A stretch of 64,000 bases of DNA from Streptomyces sp. NBC_01471 (lineage in GTDB: Bacteria; Actinomycetota; Actinomycetes; Streptomycetales; Streptomycetaceae), in the NCBI RefSeq assembly GCF_041438865.1, contig NZ_CP109450.1:5644501-5708500 (forward strand), in the 5' to 3' direction. Below, piece by piece: positions 32,022 to 42,600 of the stretch (the first letter of the stretch is position 1; the number at the start of each line of letters is the position of its first letter). The notes under the pieces were generated by a model. That model saw only the letters and a program-made list of their open reading frames with translations. It was not told the DNA's origin and searched no databases. A program made the position numbers and the translations under genes.

Positions 32022-33118
32022 GTGCCCGATATCTGGTGGAAGGCCGACCCTCAGGATCTGCACCGCCTCGTCGACCGGGTCTCCAGCGTCTACGTGGAGC
32101 GAAGTCACCTGGACCGCGACGAGAACGCCGTCGTCATCATCAACAAGCAGCAAACCGTCCGGGTCCCCGCAGCCATGGTGGCCGTCATGCTCCTCGGCCC
32201 CGGAACCCGCGTCACCCACGGTGCCATCCGCCTGCTCGCCGACTCCGGCACCACCGTGTGCTGGGTCGGCGAACAAGGCGTCCGCATGTACGCAGCCGGC
32301 CTGGGCCCCAGCCGGGGCGCCGGCCTCCTCCACCGGCAGGCATGGCTCGTCACCCGCCCCAAGGAACGCCTCGCCGTCGCCCGCGCCATGTACAGCATGC
32401 GCTTCCCCGGCGAGGACATCTCCTGCAGGCATGGCTCGTCACCCGCCCCAAGGAACGCCTCGCCGTCGCCCGCGCCATGTACAGCATGCGCTTCCCCGGC
32501 GAGGACATCTCCGCCCTCACCATGCAACAACTCCGCGGCCGTGAAGGCACACGCGTCCGCAAGTACTACCGCTCCCAGGCGGACCGCACCGGAGTCCCCT
32601 GGAATGGCCGCCTCTACAAAGCCGGCGACGCCTTCGCAGCAGGTGACGACCTCAACCGACTCCTATCCGCAGCCAACGCGGCCCTCTACGGCATCTGCCA
32701 CGCCGTCATCATCGGACTCGGCGCCAGCCCAGGACTCGGTTTCGTCCACACCGGAAAAGCAACATCCTTCGTCCTGGACATCGCCGACCTCTACAAGGCC
32801 GAATACACCATTCCGCTCGCCTTCGATCTCGCCGCACAAGGACTCACAGAAGAACGCGACGCACGACTCGGCCTGCGCGACCTCATCGCCCGCGACAGAC
32901 TCCTCAGCCGCATCGTCACCGACGTCAAAAACCTGCTCACCCCCGAAGGCACGGACTTCGACGACCCCGAAGCGAACCTTCTGTGGGACGAGCACCTCGG
33001 CGCTGTTCCGGGCGGCACCAACTACGCCGCCCACGCAGACCTGTCAGCACACGACATGACCGACAACCACATCGCCGTTATCGGTCCCGAAATCAACGAC
33101 ACCGAAGCCACATCATGA
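32022..33118 (+). pseudogene. cas1: cas1 (type I-E integrase), frameshifted by an 88-bp direct repeat
   Basis: Starts GTG at 32022 (MPDIWWKADPQDLHRLVDRV). The reading continues normally to GEDIS at 32423. It then enters a second copy of the preceding 88 bp after one extra T, a net gain of 89 bp, which shifts the frame to a nonsense reading. The proper frame resumes as ALTMQQLRGREGTRVRKYYR and runs to the stop at 33116-33118. Putative catalytic residues (E in GREGTR, H in GFVHTGK, D in VLDIADL) all lie after the break. Deleting one copy restores a normal Cas1 of about 335 residues. The N-terminal reading alone runs on in a wrong frame to 33059. Confidence 0.85.
32336..32512 (+). repeat. 88-bp direct repeat inside cas1
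   Basis: Copy 1 is 32336-32423 and copy 2 is 32425-32512, separated by a single T at 32424. Both begin GCAGGCATGGCTCGTCACC and end GGCGAGGACATCTCC, with no mismatch seen. Period 89, not a multiple of three. Confidence 0.95.
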
Positions 33119-33423
33119 CCGTCATCATCCTCATCGCCGCCCCAGAGGGCCTCCGAGGACACCTCACCCGCTGGATGGTCGAGGCCAGCGCCGGCGTATT
33201 CGTCGGCAACCCCAGCCGCCGCATCCGCGACCGCCTCTGGGAACTTCTGGCCATCCGCATCGATGATGGGCAGGCCATCCTCATCGAGCCCGCCGCCAAC
33301 GAACAGGGATGGGCCGTCCGTACCGCAGGCCGCGACCGCTGGCAGCCCGTCGACTTCGACGGACTGATCCTCTCTGCCCGCCCCAAGAAACAACTAAATG
33401 AAAACAGCTATCCCGCTCGGTAA
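33115..33423 (+). CDS. cas2: Cas2e, adaptation protein
   Basis: 102 residues, ATG at 33115 overlapping the cas1 stop (ATGA). MTVIILIAAPEGLRGHLTRW, GVFVGNPSRRIRDRLWELLA (family signature), NEQGWAVRTAGRDRWQPVDF and DGLILSARP match type I-E Cas2. The last codons overlap the conserved leader block of array 2, which starts 18 bp after the stop. Confidence 0.95.
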   Translation: MTVIILIAAPEGLRGHLTRWMVEASAGVFVGNPSRRIRDRLWELLAIRIDDGQAILIEPAANEQGWAVRTAGRDRWQPVDFDGLILSARPKKQLNENSYPAR

Positions 33424-33441
33424 AATCGCAGCTCAAAAAGC
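33397..33441 (+). promoter_or_regulatory. Leader core of array 2, overlapping cas2 3' end
   Basis: 45 bp before the first repeat of array 2 begin AATGAAAAC and end CAGCTCAAAAAGC. The array 1 leader core begins AATGAAAAC and ends CAGGTCAAGAAGT over the same 45 bp. The first 24 bp lie inside the last codons of cas2. Confidence 0.6.
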
Positions 33442-35169
33442 GTCGACCCCGCGCCCGCGGGGATAGTCCTCCGTGCGCGGATCCGCAGTCCCGCCGAACT
33501 GCGTCGACCCCGCGCCCGCGGGGATAGTCCGTCTGCCCCCGCTCTTATCCGCGTGCTCTCGCAGTCGACCCCGCGCCCGCGGGGATAGTCCGCCACGGAG
33601 AACATTCCGGCGGTGAGTACAAAGGTCGACCCCGCGCCCGCGGGGATAGTCCAGCAGCTGGGGCGTGTGGCCGCCGCCCCAGTGTGTCGACCCCGCGCCC
33701 GCGGGGATAGTCCCCACTGCTGTCCACCCTGCTCGCTGTCACCGACGTCGACCCCGCGCCCGCGGGGATAGTCCGCGCTCGACGGGATCGAGACGGTGGC
33801 CGACGGCGTCGACCCCGCGCCCGCGGGGATAGTCCGGGCGGCACCACCAGTTCGGCCGCGGTGACGGTGTCGACCCCGCGCCCGCGGGGATAGTCCGCTC
33901 TGTAGACACAGCTGTACCCCGGACGTTAGGTCGACCCCGCGCCCGCGGGGATAGTCCGTCCACACCAAGACCATTGGTTGCTACTACTCAGTCGACCCCG
34001 CGCCCGCGGGGATAGTCCCCCGAGACGTGCGCGACGATTGACCTGCACGGCGTCGACCCCGCGCCCGCGGGGATAGTCCTCTGCGTAAGCGTAAGAAGAT
34101 CGCGCAGACGTGGTCGACCCCGCGCCCGCGGGGATAGTCCGGAGGACTCCTTGAACGGCAACCGTCCCGGAGCGTCGACCCCGCGCCCGCGGGGATAGTC
34201 CGGACAGGTCCCAGGGCGTCACCGTGCAGACCGGGTCGACCCCGCGCCCGCGGGGATAGTCCGCGGCCTACGTGCCCGGTGGGGATGGCGATGAGGTCGA
34301 CCCCGCGCCCGCGGGGATAGTCCGAACCCCCGGTCCACCGCCGACGCTGTGAAGTGGTCGACTCCGCGCCCGCGGGGGATAGTCCGACCTGGCCGAGGTC
34401 GGCGGAAACCATGGCCAGGTCGACCCCGCGCCCGCGGGGATAGTCCGGACGCCCGCCATGCCGCTCCGCGCCTGGATGCGTCGACCCCGCGCCCGCGGGG
34501 ATAGTCCGACCGGCTCGACGACTGCGAGCGTGCGCGGCTCGTCGACCCCGCGCCCGCGGGGATAGTCCCCAGACCAGCGGCGAACGGCTCCGCCTCACCC
34601 AGTCGACCCCGCGCCCTGGGGGATAGTCCGGTGCAGGTTTCCGGTGACCCGAATGCTGGCGCTGTCGACCCCGCGCCCGCGGGGATAGTCCGTGTCAGAC
34701 TCTGAACTCAAGCCCTGATCCGCCGTCGACCCCGCGCCCGCGGGGATAGTCCGTCAAGGTGACCTGCGGAAAGCCCGTCCCTGACGTCGACCCCGCGCCC
34801 GCGGGGATAGTCCGGGCCTGACCACGGCTCTCAGCCGGGCCGGTGCGTCGACCCCGCGGGGATAGTCCGGGCATCCCGATCCGTACGCAGGGTCTGGGGA
34901 TGCCCCGCGCCCGCGGGGATAGTCCCGACGACCAGTACGTGCGGGTCATCCCCGATAAGTCGACCCCGCGCCCGCGGGGATGGTCCGCTTGGCGATACGG
35001 GCGTTGATGCAGAGCTGGAGTCGACCCCGCGCCCGCGGGGATGGTCCGGTGCTCAAGCGGATCGACGCGAACCTCTACGAGTCAACCCCGCGCCCGCGGG
35101 GATGGTCCGGGGAGGACCGCGACTTGGCGAGGCGGGCCATTGTCGACCCCGCGCCCGCGGGGATGGTCC
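33442..35169 (+). CRISPR. CRISPR array 2, type I-E
   Basis: Repeat of 28 bp, GTCGACCCCGCG then CCCGCGGGGATAGTCC, differing from array 1 at positions 3 and 15. I count 29 repeats at a 61-bp period from 33442 to 35142. Variants are an extra G at 34357, CCCTGGGG at 34602, a 6-bp internal deletion at 34847, and loss of the 5' end at 34898. The last four (34959-35169) read GGGGATGGTCC. Variants cluster at the right, so the leader is left. The array is cut after a 16- or 17-bp part spacer by an IS3-family remnant. Confidence 0.97.
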
Positions 35170-35185
35170 GCGCTGCCAGTTCCCG

Positions 35186-35357
35186 TGGTCTCGCCGGAGT
35201 CGGTGTGGATGCGGCGGATCTCCGCGACGAGGTGATCGTCGCGCCGCCGGCGTGCGGACTTCGGACGCCGGCGGCGGGCGTTGTAGGCGGAGACCGACAG
35301 GTCCAGTTCCCGGCAGACGGGCTCGACCCCGAAGTCATCGCGGAGGTGGTTGATCAC
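35186..35357 (-). pseudogene. IS3-family orfB, 5' fragment only
   Basis: From an ATG at 35357: MINHLRDDFGVEPVCRELDL, SVSAYNARRRRPKSARRRRD, DHLVAEIRRIHTDSGET. This is the start of an IS3 orfB just before the usual YGSPRVHAEL; it then breaks into array-2 spacer sequence. The catalytic DDE domain is absent. Confidence 0.75.
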
Positions 35358-35665
35358 CGCGTCGGCCTCGTGCGGGGCTGGTCGAGCTCCTTTGCGAAAA
35401 ACACGCTGGCGGCCTTCAGGATCTCGTTCGCCCGTCGCAACTCAGCTGCTTCTTTGCGGAGTTGTACGAGCTCGGCTCGCTCGGCGGAGGTGAGCAGGTC
35501 GGGACGGCTGCCGTGGTCGGCCTCGGCCTGGCGGACCCACAGCCGCAAGGCTTCCTTGTGGATACCGAGATCCCGAGCCACGTGGGCGACCGGACGGCCC
35601 GAGTTCTGTACTTCACGGACGGCTCGCTCACGGAGCTCGTCGGGATACTTCCGGGGTGCAGGCAT
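35354..35665 (-). CDS. IS3-family orfA (HTH protein), relic
   Basis: 103 residues from ATG at 35665: MPAPRKYPDELRERAVREVQ, VAHVARDLGIHKEALRLWVR, then a leucine-zipper-like helix ERAELVQLRKEAAELRRANE and ILKAASVFFAKELD. This is the transposase_8 HTH plus zipper of IS3-family orfA. The reading frame is intact but orfB is truncated, so the element cannot move by itself. Confidence 0.85.
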   Translation of the reverse strand: MPAPRKYPDELRERAVREVQNSGRPVAHVARDLGIHKEALRLWVRQAEADHGSRPDLLTSAERAELVQLRKEAAELRRANEILKAASVFFAKELDQPRTRPTR

Positions 35666-35849
35666 CAGACCTGTGCTTCCCATCTGCCGGATCAATCATG
35701 CCCGGCTTCAGGGCCGCTACGAATCCCGGTTCAGCTCAGTGGTCCGAGTCTGTGCTGGGGCGACGCAGTGAACGTAGCTGAGTTGAGGCGACGACAGAGT
35801 TCCGGCTGTGGGGGCGACTCCCTGCCGCCGCTGCTGGTTAGCTGGGGAG

Positions 35850-36374
35850 TCAGTCGCGGACTGCGGCCGTCACGGCTGAGGCAATCGCCGCGCGCGTGTT
35901 TTCGGCGTTGGTGAGATTGGCGCTGCCCGAACCTTGCGAATGGGTGCCGGTCAGCAGGAAGCGCGTCTTCGGGAAGCGTTTGGCGTCGCGGGTGGCGGCC
36001 CCGTCGGGTGCGGCGCCCACGGTCACGACGACGGTGCACTGCCGGGAGACCAGGGAGGCGAGGTACGGGGCGGCATTGGCGGCGTTCTGAGGTCCCGTCA
36101 CGGCGAGGTAGGACACCTTGGCCTTGGTCAGCGCGGATGCGTCCTGCATCCCTTCCCACACCTGAGTCACGGCGGAATCCGCCAGACCGTTGGCGGGTGT
36201 CAGCAGGCACGCCTGCTGCTGGCTGTAGGCGCGGGCGCGAGAGGGCGGGATCTCGTGTGCTCCGCCTCCACCTGCCATCAGGGCCACCATCGCGGCAGTA
36301 GCCGCGACCACCACCGCACCGCTGGACAACAGCACGCGCTGCCGTGTCCCGAACAACGCCTCTTTCACGTTCAC
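35850..36374 (-). CDS. BMP-family (PnrA-like) substrate-binding-like protein, short form
   Basis: 174 residues, ATG at 36374. A single N-terminal membrane anchor (VLLSSGAVVVAATAAMVALM) then ACLLTPANGLADSAVTQVWE, ALTKAKVSYLAVTGPQNAAN, LVSRQCTVVVTVGAAPDGAA and FPKTRFLLTGTHSQGSGSAN. The order resembles one lobe of BMP/Med family periplasmic binding proteins of ABC nucleoside transporters, but it is half the usual length. Short forms with one transmembrane segment are common in Streptomyces; ligand unknown. No transporter gene adjoins. Confidence 0.65.
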   Translation of the reverse strand: MNVKEALFGTRQRVLLSSGAVVVAATAAMVALMAGGGGAHEIPPSRARAYSQQQACLLTPANGLADSAVTQVWEGMQDASALTKAKVSYLAVTGPQNAANAAPYLASLVSRQCTVVVTVGAAPDGAATRDAKRFPKTRFLLTGTHSQGSGSANLTNAENTRAAIASAVTAAVRD

Positions 36375-36697
36375 AAGCGCACCCTACGTGCCATGTCTCC
36401 GCCACTGACGGCCGACCTTGGCTGTCCGGCACGAGGCGCATACCGGGCTTTGGTGCTCTGACCAGCGAGTATCACCTCGCGGAATGAGTATCGCCGTGCC
36501 TGGCTCTTCCGGCATCAGGCAATTCTCTGGAAAAAATCCAGACAAGTCCGAAACGGATCATCGCGGCAAACTACTCAGCCCCGGTCATGTATTGATCATG
36601 TAAGCGTCAAGATCCTCTATGGGATCTGTCCTTTAGGTCTTCCATACACACAAGATCAGCACGCTTCCTTTTCCTTCTGTCCGCTGGAGTCTCCGCC
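36375..36697 (+). promoter_or_regulatory. Upstream region of the giant Rhs gene
   Basis: About 320 bp between divergent genes. The part from about 36530 is A+T-richer than the surroundings (AAAAAATCCAG; CATGTATTGATCATG; CCATACACACAAGATC), as expected for a promoter region. I cannot assign -35/-10 boxes with confidence. A CTTCCTTTTCCTTCT tract at 36663 precedes the GTG start. Confidence 0.35.
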
Positions 36698-39600
36698 GTG
36701 CGTGCTCGCCCCTACCGCCGTACCCGCCGCATGAGACGGCGGGTGGCGTTGCTCGTACTCACGGCGCTGGCCGTCATGCTGACGACCCAGCAGGCGGAGG
36801 CCGAAGACCTGACGTTGGGAGCGTTCGCGCTGCCGAGCCTCACTTCGTTGTCGTCCTGGTTCAAGGATCCGAAGTGGGGCAAACTCCCCCATCAGCAGGG
36901 CGGTTCGGCCGTCAGCCGCAGCCACCGCGCGTCTGCTGCCGCAACCCGGGCGGGCAAAGGTGCAGGGCATGCTCCGGGGAAGGGTCACGGCGAACTCGAC
37001 GCCTACCGTCCCTACGCCAAGGCGGGCGGCCGTGGGAAGCACGGCAAGAGCAACAAGAGCCGCAGCACCCAGGGGTTCGACGCCCGCACCAGCAAGCGCG
37101 ACGCACGCAAGTCCTCACGCACCGCCACCGCCTTCGACAACGCAGACGGCACGGTCAGCCGGAAAGTCTACCAGTCACCGGTGAACTACCGGGATGGCAA
37201 AGGCCAGTGGCAGCCCATCGACACCGCAGTCCGGACAGGATCCGACCACCGGTGGCACGAGAAGAAGAACTCCCTGGCCGTCGACTTCGCACCCCAGGCC
37301 GGCGACTCCGCCCTCGCCTCCCTTGCAACAGACGACAAGCACTCCCTCGCCTACGGACTGAAGGGCGCCGCGCCGGTCGCGGGCAAGACCACTGGAACCC
37401 GTGTCACGTACCAGGGCGTTCTGCCTCACACCGATCTGGAAGTCGCACCGATCGCCACCGGGCTCAAGGAGTCCGTCGTCCTGCACTCCGCTCAGGCCGG
37501 CAACTCCTGGACGTTCCCCCTCAAGCTCAAGGGACTGACACCGAAGCAGGCCGATGACGGCTCCATCGACCTGCGGAACTCATCGGGCAAGACGGTCGAG
37601 CGCATCCCTTCGGCGTATGCCTTCGACTCGAAGATCGATCCGCGCTCCGGAGACCCGGGCACCACCCACGCGGTCACTTACGCACTCGTCCGGGAACAGG
37701 GCAGTTACGCGCTCAAAGTGACCCTCGACGAGCACTGGCTCCACGACACACGCCGTGTCTTCCCCGTCACGGTCGACCCGACCGTGACCGACGGCTGGAC
37801 CACCACCTACGCCGAGTCCGGCAACGACGGCGACCACTCGTCCGAGCAGACCATCAAGGTCGGCTCCTACGACTCCGGCACCCACTCAGCCGTCAGTTAC
37901 GTGAACCACTGGGACACCGCGTGGGACGGCAGCGGCGCCACCGTCACCTCCGCGACCCTGCATCTCTTCGACACCTGGGCCGCCACCTGTACGGCCGAGC
38001 GGTTCGACGTCGCCCTGGTGACGAGCGCCTGGACTCCGAGCGGTGTCACGGGTTACCCCGGTCCGACGCACGGCTCCTCCATCGGCAACGCCACCCCGAG
38101 TGTCCCCAACGCCTGTGCCAACTCCGCCGCGGACCGCTCTGTCGGTGACTGGGTGAGCGTCCCGCTGACGGCCTCTGCCATCCAGGGCTGGTTCAACGGC
38201 ACCACCGCCGACAATGGGCTCGCCGTGTACGCGTCCACCGCGGACACCCTGCACTGGAAGCAGTTCGGTTCGTTCAACGACCCGTCGCTCGGTCCGTACA
38301 TCGTCGTCAACTACACGTCCAACACTCCGCCGCAGCTGTATGAGCAGTTCCCGGACAACAACGCTGTCGTGAACACCACCACCCCGGAGCTGACCGCGTG
38401 GGCCGGTGGCGCCAACTCCACCGACGGCAGCACGAACAAGTACGAGTTCCAGGTCTATGACAGCACCAACAAGAAGGTCGCCGATTCCGGCCTGATCGCC
38501 ACCGGCGACTGGACCGTACCGGCTGGCAAGCTCAAGTGGGGCCAGACCTCCTACTGGACCGTCCAGGCGTACGACGCCGGCATGTACTCGACCGCGACCT
38601 ACACCGCGATCTCCGTTCAGGTCCCGCAGCCTGCCATCACCTCCGGGCTCTCGCAGAACAGCAGTGACCACGGCTTCGACGCCTCCAGCAGCAACTACAC
38701 GACCTCCGACACGGATGCGTCGATCTCCACCGTCGGCCCTTCGCTGGACGTCGAGCGCGACTACAACTCGCGCGACCCGCGCTGGACCGGAGGGTTCGGA
38801 GCCGGCTGGTCGAGCATCTTCGACTCCCGAGCCACCGAGCAGTACACCGCGACCGGTGCCGTATCGAGCGTCTTCGTCACCTACCCGGACGGCTCCCAGG
38901 TCGGATACGGCAAGAACCCCGACGGTACGTTCACCGCGGGCGCCGGACGCTTCGCCACCTTCAAGGCGGTCACCGGTGGGTACTCGCTGACAGACAAGGA
39001 CGACACGGCCTACACCTTCACGCAGTCCCTGGGCGCCGGAGGCTACGGCCTCACGTCAGTGACCGACGCCGACGGCCGGGCTGTCAGCCTCACCTGGGCG
39101 GGCGGGCACGTCACACAGATGGCGTCCACGGTGTCCAGCCGCGCGCTGCACCTGACGTGGTTCACCCCGGCCGGTGCGAGCACCGCGCACATCCAGACCG
39201 TGGTCACCGACCCCGTCACCGCTGGTGCCCCGGCAACCGCACAGACCTGGACGTACGACTACACCGGGGACCAGCTGTCCACCGTCTGCTCACCGATATC
39301 GACAACCGCCTGCACCAAGTACGGCTATCAATCGGGCTCGCAGTACCAGAACGCCTCCCTCGACCTCGACCCGCACGCGATGTGGCCGATGTCGGAGGCT
39401 TCCGGCAGCACTGCCAAGGACGCGGTCCTGGCCAACGAAGGCACCACCAATGCCACCTACCAGAACGTCGCCCTGGGACAGCCCGGTCCGCTGACCGGCG
39501 GTACGGCCACGGTCGCCGGGTTCAACGGCACCTCGTCCGACGTCGTGCTGCCGAACGACCTCGGAAATGACACCGACTCCGGAGCGCTGTCGCTCTGGTT

Positions 39601-42600
39601 CAAGACGTCGGCCGGCCCGGGAGTCCTGTACTCCTACGCCTCCCAGCCCATCAGCTCAGGCGACGCGGCCGGCTTCTACACCCCGTCCGTCTACGTGGGT
39701 ACGGACGGCAAACTGAACGCCGAGTTCTGGTACAGCGGCGGCATCAACCCCATCACCACCAGCGCATCGGTCGCCGACGGCAAGTGGCACCACGTGGTGC
39801 TCTCGGCCGCGGGCAACTCCCAGAGCCTTTACCTGGACAATGCGAAGGTCGGCTCGCGCAGCGGCACCGTGTCCATCCAGAGCGCGGTCGCCTTCGGCAA
39901 GAACCAGCCCTTCAACTACCTGGGCACCGGATTCCTCGGCGGTAACTGGCCGGATGAGCCGCATCAGAGCTCCACGTCCAAGGACGGGTACGCGACCTAC
40001 TTCAACGGCTCCATCGCGGATGCCGCCTGGTACGACCGACCGCTGGTCGCCGCCGACGTCAGCTCGCTCTACAAGTACGGCACCCATGCGGCGAGTCTGT
40101 TGACCTCCATCACGCGTCCGTCCGGCAAGACCTACCAGGCGATGGCCTACGACCCGGTCACCACTGCGCTGACCCAGGAGACCGACGAGAACGGCGGCGT
40201 CTGGAAGCTCGGCGCCCCGACCGTCACCGGCTCCAGCCAGACCTACCGGGGCGCGGTGCTCGGCAGCGCGCCCGCCACCTATTTGCGGCTCGGCGAAGCG
40301 TCCGGTGCTACGACGGCTGCCGACGAGACACGCGGTGGCAATGGCACCTACAGCGGCGCGACGCTGGGCGCCGCCGGCCCCTTCACCGACCAGAAGACAG
40401 CGTCTTTCAACGGCACCTCGTCGCGCGTGCAGATACCCGACACCGTTACCGGTGACAAGGAAGCGACTGCGGAGGTGTGGTTCTCGACGACGCACGGCGG
40501 GGGCATTCTGCTCAACGCCCAGTCCGGCCCGGTGGGCGGCACTGTTTCCTCCACCGCCCCGATCCTGTGGATCGGCTCGGACAACAAACTGCACGGCGGC
40601 TTCTACACAACTGGCGGCTCCGTCCAGCTCTCCTCCGCCGGTACGGTCACCGACGGCAAGTGGCACCACGCCCTGATCAGCGCCACCGGAACCGACCAGA
40701 CCCTCTACTTGGACGGAAACCAGTCCGCGACCAAGGCATCCACCGCCGCCCTCACGAACAGCGCGCGCAGCACGATCTATCTCGGCACAGGCACCACCGG
40801 AAGTGGCTGGGCCGGTCTGACCAGCGGCACCACCGCCTACTACAACGGTTCGCTCGCCGAAGCGGCGCTCTACCGCACCGCACTCACCGCGCAGGACGCC
40901 GCAGCCCACGTGGAGGCGGCCAAGAACTCCACCGGGCTGCTGCCCGTGGAGACCGTGAAGGTGACATCCCCGACCCCGGCCACCCTCACGTACACCTACG
41001 ACGTCACCAACAGCAACCGGGCCCTGACCGAGACCGACGGTCTCGGAAACAAGACCAGCTTCGGCTACGACACCGGTGGATTCGAGCACACCGTCACCGA
41101 CCCCAACGGGGCGATGACCGTCACAGGCCACGACGTGCGCGGCAACGTGGTCTCCTCGACCACCTGTCAGGACCAGGCGGCCAACCGCTGCTCGACCGAT
41201 TACTACAGCTACTACCCCGACGACACCACCGCCCAGCTCACCACCGCCGACCCGCGCAACGACCTGCTGCTGACGGAGCGGGACGGACGCTCCTCATCCG
41301 CGACCGACGACACCTATCTGACCTCGTACACCTACGACACCGCAGGTGACCAGACCAAGATCACCGGCCCTGCGGTGGCCGGATTTCCCGACGGCCGTTC
41401 CACCAGCACGGTGTACTCCGACGGCACCAGCGCCTACCCTGCCGCCGACAGCGGAGCAGTGCCGAAGGGCCTTCCCGTGGAGACGGTCAGCCCGGGCGGC
41501 GCCGTCAACTCGGTGTCGTACTTCAAGAACGGTGACGTCGCCTCGACCACCGACGCCGTCGGCCTCGTGTCCACCTTCAGCTACGACGGACTCGGCCAGG
41601 TCCTCACCAAGAAGGTCGTCTCCGACACCTACCCGGCCGGTCTCACCACCACCTTCACCTACGACGCTGCAGGGCAGGTCACCGAGGAAGACGACCCCCA
41701 ACTCACCGACCGCATCACCGGCGCCACTCACGCGGCCGTATCCACCACGGCGTTCGACGCCGACGGAAACGTGACCTCGCAGACGGTCGCCGACGCGAAG
41801 GGCGGAGACAAGTCCCGTACCGAAAAGCAGACATACGACGCCTACGACCACGTGCAGACCGAGTCCGACGCGAACAATGCGGCAGGCGCGTCCAACGGCA
41901 ACACGACGACCTACACCTACGACCTCTCCGGGAACAAGACCACCGAGGTCACCTCCTCGGGCACCGAAACCCGGTACACGTACAACGACAACGGTGACCT
42001 GCTCACTCAGGGCGTCATGTACAGCGGCAGCCCGCTGAATCCGCAGCCCCCCTCACTACTCACCGAGTCCTCACGGGCCTACGACCCGGCCGGCCGCCTC
42101 GCGTCAGTGACCGATGCCATGGGCAACACCACGGCGTACACCTACACCGACGACGGGCTCACCGCGACGGTGAAGCGCACCAGCGCAGACGGCAGCAGCA
42201 GCTCCGTCCTGGAGGCGGACACCTACGACGCCGAGGGCAACGTACTCACCAGCACTACCGACAACGGTGAGAACGTCACCACATACACGGTCGACGCGGC
42301 GTCCCGCAACACCTCCACCACCACCGACCCGACCGGTGTGGACCGCGTCTCCACCGTCTCGTACACCCCCGACGACGAGGTCGCCAGCGAGAGCGATCAC
42401 GACGCCTCCGGCTATGACGCCACCACGACGAGCACCTACGACGCGATGGGCAACACGCTCAGTGAGACGCTGTACGGCGACGCCTCGGGGCATCCCAGCG
42501 GCTGGTGGAAACTGAACCAGCCTTCGGGAACCAACGTCACCGACTCCTCCGGGACCGGGAACACAGCTACCGTCTCCGGTGCGACGTGGTCGGATTCCGC

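Noticed and set aside
35731..36441. 236-codon minus-strand frame over the BMP-like gene
   Set aside because: Arg-rich out-of-frame shadow of 35850-36374, which has a signal anchor and family motifs.
39656..41131. 491-codon minus-strand open frame inside the Rhs gene
   Set aside because: It is a shadow of the plus-strand YD-repeat gene in high-GC DNA. The plus strand has clear domains throughout, and the minus reading is Gly/Val/Arg-rich without features.
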